Of a DNA stretch of 64,000 nt, positions 57,863-64,000 are shown one piece after another (the stretch's first letter is position 1; each line of letters begins with the position of its first letter). Source of the stretch: Paramyrothecium sp. XJ0827 (lineage: Eukaryota > Ascomycota > Sordariomycetes > Hypocreales > Stachybotryaceae); NCBI GenBank assembly GCA_020881915.1, contig JAJFPB010000004.1, positions 4,712,001-4,776,000 on the forward strand. The letters are read 5' to 3'. Both the position numbers and the translations under genes were made by a program. Under the pieces are notes generated by a model, which ran no database searches, was not told the origin of the DNA, and saw nothing but the letters and a program-made list of their open reading frames with translations.

Positions 57863-59117
57863 AGCACTTTCATTTAAGGATGAGTTTCTTTTCATGGAAA
57901 ACAAAACTCAGGGAGAGAATAATGTACCTGTTGCGGTATGATATATCCATCACGATGTTCCATGCGTGGGGTATCATTGTCATATGGCCACTGGATCTTA
58001 TAAATTTGCAATATGTCCAGGATTAAAGACACACATGACGAAACCGATGGGGGTTGAACTTTTATGCCATGTCACGATTACATTGCGAGAAAGCCAAGAT
58101 CAAGTGCAGATTCAGCTCCCTTTCATAACACGACCTGCGTGACTGGCTTCTAAGCAGGAGCTCAAGTGCTTGATCCGTATACAGCCAATGACACTTGCAG
58201 AACTGGAATTGCGAGGTAGTGCCGTCCACGAATGATTTTTGGAGCCGCTACCGAGAGCATGACGTCCTTCCTCATTGACAGAGAACCCGTGCCCATGTTC
58301 TCAAAATACTGTCCCTCGGTCATTTTCCAGCGCTCCAAGCTGCTACTGAAGCATAATTATGTAACTGCAAACCCTCCATCAAATCCGTGCTACTGTAGCA
58401 GCCAAGACACAATCCACGTATATTGGCGATTGAAGGTTTGACCCTTAGAATTTTACGCCTGCTCTTTGTTGTTTCTTGGTATTTTGACTGGCCCCTGCAT
58501 GTACCTGTGCGAGTTTTGGGCCTGATCGGTAAGACCAGCAGAGTGGTGAGGCGTCTCACTGGGATACTTAAGAGAATAGTAAAGATTCCGCGATAATTTA
58601 ATGGATTTTTAAGCTATAATTCTCAGAAGATCTGAAAATGAAGCGGTTATAAGAAAAGATATTTGCCTCTTAGTTACTAGAAATTATATAAGGATTCTAA
58701 CTAAAACAGGTAGGGTCTTTAGAAATTATGAGATTTATAGCGTCTCACTGTTCTGAGTGTCTTACCAATCAGGCCCTTTATTGTGTATGTTGGACTATCG
58801 CTGTTGAAAGAGTCATGACCACACCGCCTACTTAGTATGGCATGGGTTGAGCAAGGCCCGGGAACCAAGTAATCGGATTAGCAGCTTGTCGTCATTTGCG
58901 TGGGTTAGAGTCTGATAGCTTGCAACAAGTTCGTGCGTACTGAAAGCCTTCACCCCCGGAAAATTTTTGATGCCAGGATCACGGTTCATCAGAGTCTTAT
59001 GAGAAGTGTGCAGCAATTGGTCTTGGCATTATTATCGACAAGTCAAGATGGAGATCCCAGTCAAATGGTTCAGAAAGGGACAAGTACTCAATCATTATAT
59101 GACGTCGACAGAAGCTC
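57863..59117. other. AT-rich intergenic region with a MITE-like element
   Basis: This region contains the inverted-repeat element at 58518-58775. Outside it, only short frames without domains are present. Confidence 0.45.
58518..58775. mobile_element. MITE-like element with 33-bp inverted termini
   Basis: The left end GGGCCTGATCGGTAAGAC starts at 58518. The reverse complement of the right end, GGGCCTGATTGGTAAGAC, ends at 58775. The two termini agree at about 26 of the outer 33 positions. The 190-base interior is AT-rich and has no coding capacity. The flanking bases are TTTT on the left and TTTA on the right, compatible with a short T-rich target duplication. This is the form of a non-autonomous DNA transposon. 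The superfamily cannot be assigned. Confidence 0.6.
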
Positions 59118-59480
59118 CTAGCGAATCCAACCACCCGAAGTCTCCTGGAGGAGCAGTTTCTCCAATTCTCGCTTCTTCTCTTTATAGGCAAGCAAGTCAG
59201 TTCCGGTTAACTTCATACCCTGATCCTGATATTTTGGAGTATCGAGCAAAACCTTAGTGGAATCTATTTCTTTGCGAGTCAGTCTTGTCTTTTGCTGCTC
59301 TAATTCTATTTCATGAGACTCACGCTGGGACAGTCCACGGCTTTCGAGAGCCTCCACGACATCAGTAAAATCCTGTACAGTGGGCTCCGACATATCAATT
59401 GGAAGCGCTTTCAGTCTTCTCCTAGCGTACAATTTTGCAAATATATGACTGGGATCAGAGATATTCTTGAACTTAGACAT
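59118..59480 (-). CDS. Small charged helical protein, unrecognised
   Basis: The ATG at 59480 opens a 120-aa protein rich in Lys, Glu and Leu. The N-terminal part is FKNISDPSHIFAKLYARRR. A helical stretch (ESHEIELEQQKTRLTRKEID) and a second one near the end (KEKKRELEKLLLQE) suggest a coiled coil. Composition and the normal ATG argue for a real gene. No domain is recognised and there is no signal or membrane segment. It lies about 340 bases from the MITE-like element and 1 kb from the XPB-like gene, in a region with signs of instability. It could be a fragment of a larger gene. Confidence 0.45.
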   Translation of the reverse strand: MSKFKNISDPSHIFAKLYARRRLKALPIDMSEPTVQDFTDVVEALESRGLSQRESHEIELEQQKTRLTRKEIDSTKVLLDTPKYQDQGMKLTGTDLLAYKEKKRELEKLLLQETSGGWIR

Positions 59481-60476
59481 AGGATTATCATCTCCTTATG
59501 AACTTCAAATGAGCCAAAGGTAAAGGCTCATTCGTGTTGGACAAAGAAAATCCGATGCCATGCGTTTTTGGGAATAATGATGCTTTGTCACGCTATATCT
59601 CTTCCTTTGTACGTGTTTCAAGTTGAAGACCCTTTCATCACTCCCGGGAAGGGCAGTTTAGTGCTTAGCAGCTCGCCCGCCCTGATATTTACGTTGACAG
59701 TAGGTACAGTACACCCGGACCAGCATGATAGGAATGGCCTATCTTTTTTATTGAACCAGAATCCATTCAGCCTTTAAATGAACAGCTAGTCGGTGTTTAA
59801 TGCCTTTGAGGACAACATAATCCATTGTGGTGAAGGTTTAGTACTGTTGCACATTGTTCATGATGGCCAGGAGGGGATTGTCGAAGGCACTAGATTTATT
59901 TATATCCAGTGACTTTATCTATGAAAGAAATTCTTCGGCCTCTTGCCCATACATTATCTGGGGGATTGTGGATTTCTCACTCAAGAGAAGGTCTTTGTTG
60001 CCTGGCCTGAGCGCCTCAGAATGTGTTCGCGGGCTATTTGCGCCCAGCAGTCTCGAACTACTGGCACGGACTCTGCCTAAGGCTTTTGATCACATCACAT
60101 TCAAATACTCTTTGTTGAACTACGCCGTCTTTCAGTCCCATTTGATGTGCGATCAAAGTGCACAGCTGAACATTAATTTTTCACGGCCCTGCAGTGCTGT
60201 ACCCACTCTGAACCAATCAAGAACTATCAACTATTATTGACTGCCGTACTGTACAGGCTGTGTGGGAAACGGGTTCATGCAGTAGTCCATGGCTTTTGTT
60301 ACACCAAGACGTGAATCGGTACCTGTTTGTCAAAAGTGCGTGTGATTCACTTGCGGGAACGGTGAATGGCTGAGCCGCCCTTTTTCCGCCATGACCATCC
60401 TTCATTCGACAAGCAATTTGACGTTCTTCCTTGATCCAGCAAGCCCGTGGACATCGTTGGCAATGATCAATTGAAC
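59481..60476. other. Intergenic region before the helicase gene
   Basis: One kilobase with only weak frames (for example 59854-60240, no domain). The frame of the helicase is open about 30 bases before its ATG, without another ATG. Confidence 0.45.
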
Positions 60477-63013
60477 ATGTCATCGAGACGCAAGGTTTCT
60501 GAACCTAGGAGCAGCTCTTCTCGGGCTCCCCTAGCTCCATCAAAAACTGGCTCAGGGTCCGTGATACCTCGAGGAGCAAACGCGCCAACCATCGACCTTC
60601 CAGGCACCCTTGACAGCGATCCTAGGGACGGCTTGACGAAGACACAGCTTAGAAGGGAGAAAAATCTTGAGCAAGGTGCCAACGCATTCATCGGCTCCTG
60701 GGACGTGTCAAGCAGACGTTTTCGGGACGACAAACGACGTTCCAGACGCAGCACTTTCTCTCGGTACTTTGGCGAACACGACTTCTCCTACCTTGAGCTC
60801 AAGCCAGACCACAACAGTCGTCCTCTTTGGATAGATCCTTCCAAGGGCATCATTATCCTCGAGCGTTTTAGTTCACTGGCGGATCAAGCGACCGATTTCC
60901 TCACGACCATCGCCGAGCCCCGGTCCAGACCAACGTTCCTCCACGAGTATGCCCTGACAGCACACAGTCTTTACGCCGCAGTTGCTGTAGGGCTGGGGCC
61001 GCAAGATATCATCGACACCCTTGACCGATTCCTTAAAACCGCTCTTCCGTCGAGAATTCGAGATTTCATCCTCTCGTGTGCTAAGGACTACGGCAAGGTC
61101 AAGCTCGTCCTGAAGAACAACAAGTACTTCGTCGAAAGCACCGATGCGGAGATCTTACAGAGGCTTCTCAAGGATCAAATCATTGGTAAATGCCGTGTTC
61201 AAGATTCAGAAGAAATCGTGACGGTAGACAGTCTCCAAAACACTGCACTCGTCATTCCCGGTACGCAGGATGCAGCAGGACTTCGGCAAGCTCAATTGCT
61301 GTCCAAGCCAGAGTCGTCAGAGGCTCTAGAGCGAGACCCAAAGGACAATTTGCGTCTTTCCTTAGATGCTGAAGATGAAGATGACAGAATGAGCTTTGTC
61401 CATGCCTTTCAGGTCGCGGATGACTGTATCGAGGAAGTGCAGAGGAGGTGTCTCGAATTGTCTTATCCGCTGCTTGAGGAATACGATTTCCGCTTTGACA
61501 ACGCCAACGCGAGGCTTGACATAGATTTGCGACCCAACACACAAATCCGACCTTACCAAGAGAAGAGCCTCAGTAAGATGTTTGGCAATGGGCGAGCAAA
61601 GAGCGGAATCATTGTGCTACCGTGCGGTGCGGGTAAAACCTTGGTCGGCATCACAGCGGCGTGCACGATCAAGAAGAGTGTGATCGTTTTATGCACAAGC
61701 TCTGTCTCCGCGATCCAATGGCGCAACGAGTTTCTGAAATGGTCAAACATCAGCCCAGACAGTATCGCCACCTTCACTGCAGAGAGCAAGACCAAGTTTT
61801 CGGGCAGCACTGGCATTATCGTGACGACATACTCTATGGTTACGAACACCCGAGAACGCGCGCACGATTCTTTGGAAATGATGAAGTTTCTTCAAAGTCG
61901 CGAATGGGGCCTCATGCTGCTCGATGAGGTGCACGTTGTGCCTGCTGAGATGTTCAGGAGGGTCATCTCTTCCATCAAGTCACATTCAAAACTGGGGCTG
62001 ACTGCAACCTTGCTTCGCGAGGACGACAAGATCTCGCACCTGAACTTTTTGATTGGGCCGAAGCTTTACGAGGCAAACTGGATGGAGTTGTCTCAGCAGG
62101 GCCACATCGCAAAAGTTCAATGCGCTGAAGTATGGTGTCCCATGCCAAGCGAGTTCTATGAGGAGTATCTGCGGGTTTCTTCTCGACTCAAGCGGACGTT
62201 ATGCGCTGTGAACCCTGGAAAATTCCAAGCCTGCCAATATCTAATTGAGCATCACGAGGCACGAGGGGACAAGATCATCGTCTTTTCGGATGATCTGTAC
62301 TCCCTCAAGACGTATGCCCGAACGCTTGGGAAGGCCTTCATCCACGGCGCTACCGGCCAGGAAGAAAGGCTACGGGTGCTCGAGAATTTTCAGCACAATC
62401 CTCACGTCAATACATTGTTCCTTTCCAAGATTGGCGACACCTCTTTAGACCTGCCAGAGGCGACGTGCTTGATCCAAATATCCTCACACTTCGGCTCCCG
62501 CCGCCAAGAAGCTCAGCGACTCGGTCGCATCTTGCGGGCAAAACGCAGAAACGATGAAGGCTTCAACGCATTCTTCTATTCTTTGGTGACAAAGGATACC
62601 CTGGAAATGTTTTATTCGTCCAAGCGCCAAGCATTTCTTGTGGACCAAGGTTATGCATTCAAGGTGATCACCAAGCTGGCTGGTCTCGACCAATTACCGG
62701 GCCTTGCTTTGCGACACCCAAAGAGAGGCGAGAACTGCTTCAGACCACTTTGGTTGACAACGAAAAGACCGTAGAGGAAGATGTCACGGCTGATGGTCTG
62801 TTTGTGGGTAAGGACGGTAATTCACATCGTCGAGCATCAGGGCAGGTGAAAAGAAAGGCAGGGAGGCTCGGGGAACTGAGCGGGGCCCAAGACATGGCTT
62901 ACCTTGAGCGTGATAAGCCATCTGGCGGCAGGTCAGGAAAGAAGAAGGTAGAGTCAAACGCTTTCTTCAGGACCATCGCAAATGACGCCAAGCGACGAAA
63001 GAGACATGGGTAG
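60477..63013 (+). CDS. XPB/Ssl2-type DNA helicase copy with C-terminal frameshift
   Basis: From the ATG at 60477 an intronless frame runs 765 codons to a stop at 62774. It contains the XPB damage-recognition-like region ([20 protein letters not shown]), Walker A ([10 protein letters not shown]), the DEVH box ([10 protein letters not shown]), the SxT motif ([11 protein letters not shown]) and motif VI ([11 protein letters not shown]). XPB is the TFIIH translocase for transcription initiation and nucleotide excision repair. After [10 protein letters not shown] the reading shifts. The expected ERRELLQ and the terminal block [20 protein letters not shown] continue in another frame to 63013. A missing base near 62721-62724 explains this. 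The intron-free structure and sequence drift suggest a second, possibly decaying copy rather than the essential gene; a sequencing error is the alternative. Confidence 0.9.
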
Positions 63014-63639
63014 TGGTGTAGGAAGATTAGCTGCTGCTGCCTCTTGGTAGTTGTTGATAAATAGCCACTGAATTACAGCTAATGCCATGGACTAGCCAGT
63101 CACTTGTCGACCATGGCAAGCCTAGAACGGCTCGTTGAATAACAGTTTGTTGGGTGATACACGAGAATGACTGTCGTTCTTAACCATTGGAGTCAGTGCA
63201 TGCTGGTTCAGTTTACCAAAATCCTACCTTGACGCTAGCAAGAAGCAACTCAGTTCGCAATGTCAGAAGCTTGATGAAACATGGCAATAGTGATGTTAGT
63301 TACAACCTGACTTGACAAGTGAGAAGGTCATTCAGAAATCGGGGCGGCAACCCTCTCAACGGCTTGGTTAGAATGAGTTGGGCATCATCCAACATCTGAT
63401 GAGTTGGTATAGGGTAAGCTACTGAGCTGGATTTTCTTTGCTTTTTTCTTTCCCTTGATAATAAACGACACCAATTTAGCGTGTCTCGCCCGACTCGACG
63501 CGAGTGCCGATCTCAACAGACAACGTCAAACCTGCTTCAACTTTGCGCGGGGTCGTGACAAGGTGAAGAGGCACATTGCATGGTGAAGCCGAATGGTTGA
63601 ATTGTCGAGGAACGAAGATTCAAGGCCTGAATAGCCACA
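63014..63639. other. Intergenic region, no gene seen
   Basis: This is the spacer between the helicase copy and the gene that runs off the window. Nothing was recognised. Confidence 0.4.
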
Positions 63640-64000
63640 ATGTCGCTCAGTAACAGGCTGCCCCGAATGGTGCCCACGGTTGCAGATCTTTTGAGTCGCG
63701 ACGTTGCCCCAGTCAAAGTTGAGATTCCGGAGTCTAGCAGCAGTAGCTCTGGCAGCCCAGCGCCTAGTGTGTCCGCAGATGAATTAAAGGCAGGTTTTCT
63801 CGATGCCATTGATCGGGTTACGGCAACCGGGTCCTGGGCCCACCAAGAGCGCCTGCAAGGCCTCCCAGTTCCTGCAATCAGCGTGAGAGGCATGGGCAAG
63901 GTTGTCAGGCCCCTAAGGAGAGCGGATGCCTTGAAACTCGTTGCAATATCCCGGCAAGCGCCTTACGGTAGGGGAAGCGAGACTCTGGTTGATACGTCAG
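63640..64000 (+). CDS. Start of a gene cut by the window end; possibly 2OG-Fe(II) oxygenase related
   Basis: The ATG at 63640 opens a frame with no stop through the last base (120 codons). A Ser-rich N-terminus is followed by GFLDAIDRVTATGSWAHQERL and LPVPAISVRGMGKVVRPL, then QAPYGRGSETLVDTS. This order resembles the beginning of a large family of fungal proteins in which a 2OG-Fe(II) oxygenase-like domain follows, but the iron-binding residues would lie beyond the window. The assignment rests on pattern memory only. An antisense frame over the same bases is a shadow. Confidence 0.55.
   Translation, partial: MSLSNRLPRMVPTVADLLSRDVAPVKVEIPESSSSSSGSPAPSVSADELKAGFLDAIDRVTATGSWAHQERLQGLPVPAISVRGMGKVVRPLRRADALKLVAISRQAPYGRGSETLVDTS

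Noticed and set aside
59854..60240. A 128-codon frame upstream of the helicase
   Set aside because: No domain, no clear promoter or splice structure, and an amino-acid composition like other chance frames in the window.
62700..62780. An intron as explanation for the helicase C-terminal frame change
   Set aside because: The conserved residues continue without any gap across the shift and no donor-acceptor pair fits. A one-base loss is simpler.

Overview
The window is nuclear DNA of a filamentous ascomycete, most likely a Sordariomycete. Most genes are cut by short introns (about 49-90 nt) with GT..AG ends. The families present are typical of that group: Zn2Cys6 regulators, RTA1-like membrane proteins, a 2EXR protein, an OTT_1508-type deaminase, a Ferritin_2/Rds1-type protein and MFS transporters. 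I joined exons by hand from splice signals, reading phase and conserved motifs. No rRNA, tRNA or CRISPR array was recognised.

Region 1 (about 3.3-22.9 kb) looks like a specialised-metabolite cluster built around isocyanide chemistry. It holds a Zn2Cys6 regulator that seems to lack the first half of its zinc cluster (3.7-5.2 kb), an MFS transporter (6.2-7.9 kb), a free-standing thioester-reductase-type enzyme (9.7-11.1 kb), and an AflR-like Zn2Cys6 regulator (14.4-15.9 kb). Next comes a divergent pair: a PvcA/DIT1-family isocyanide synthase (16.5-17.7 kb, minus) and an NRPS-like protein with adenylation, carrier and HxxxDG acyltransferase regions (19.1-22.8 kb, plus). As I recall, Aspergillus fumigatus CrmA carries these parts in one polypeptide; here they are two genes on a shared 1.4-kb promoter, with a separate reductase nearby.

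Region 2 (about 24-34 kb) looks like a terpenoid cluster. It has an MpaB-like oxygenase, a class I terpene synthase with nine exons (including a 10-nt exon and an apparent GC-AG intron), an alpha/beta hydrolase, an RTA1-like membrane protein and a complete Zn2Cys6 regulator. A small eight-cysteine secreted protein lies between regions 1 and 2.

Region 3 (about 35-57.9 kb) is a loose set of secreted and membrane functions: a Ferritin_2-type secreted protein, a secreted serine beta-lactamase-like protein, a second RTA1-like protein, a class II haem peroxidase, two uncharacterised membrane proteins, an OTT_1508-type deaminase, a 2EXR protein and a fatty-acid desaturase. Gaps between genes are long.

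Region 4 (about 58-64 kb) holds a 258-bp MITE-like element, a small charged protein, and an intronless XPB/Ssl2-type helicase whose conserved C-terminus is pushed out of frame by an apparent one-base loss. The start of another gene, possibly 2OG-Fe(II) oxygenase related, runs off the window end. Functional statements rest on motif recognition and gene neighbourhood; no database search was run.
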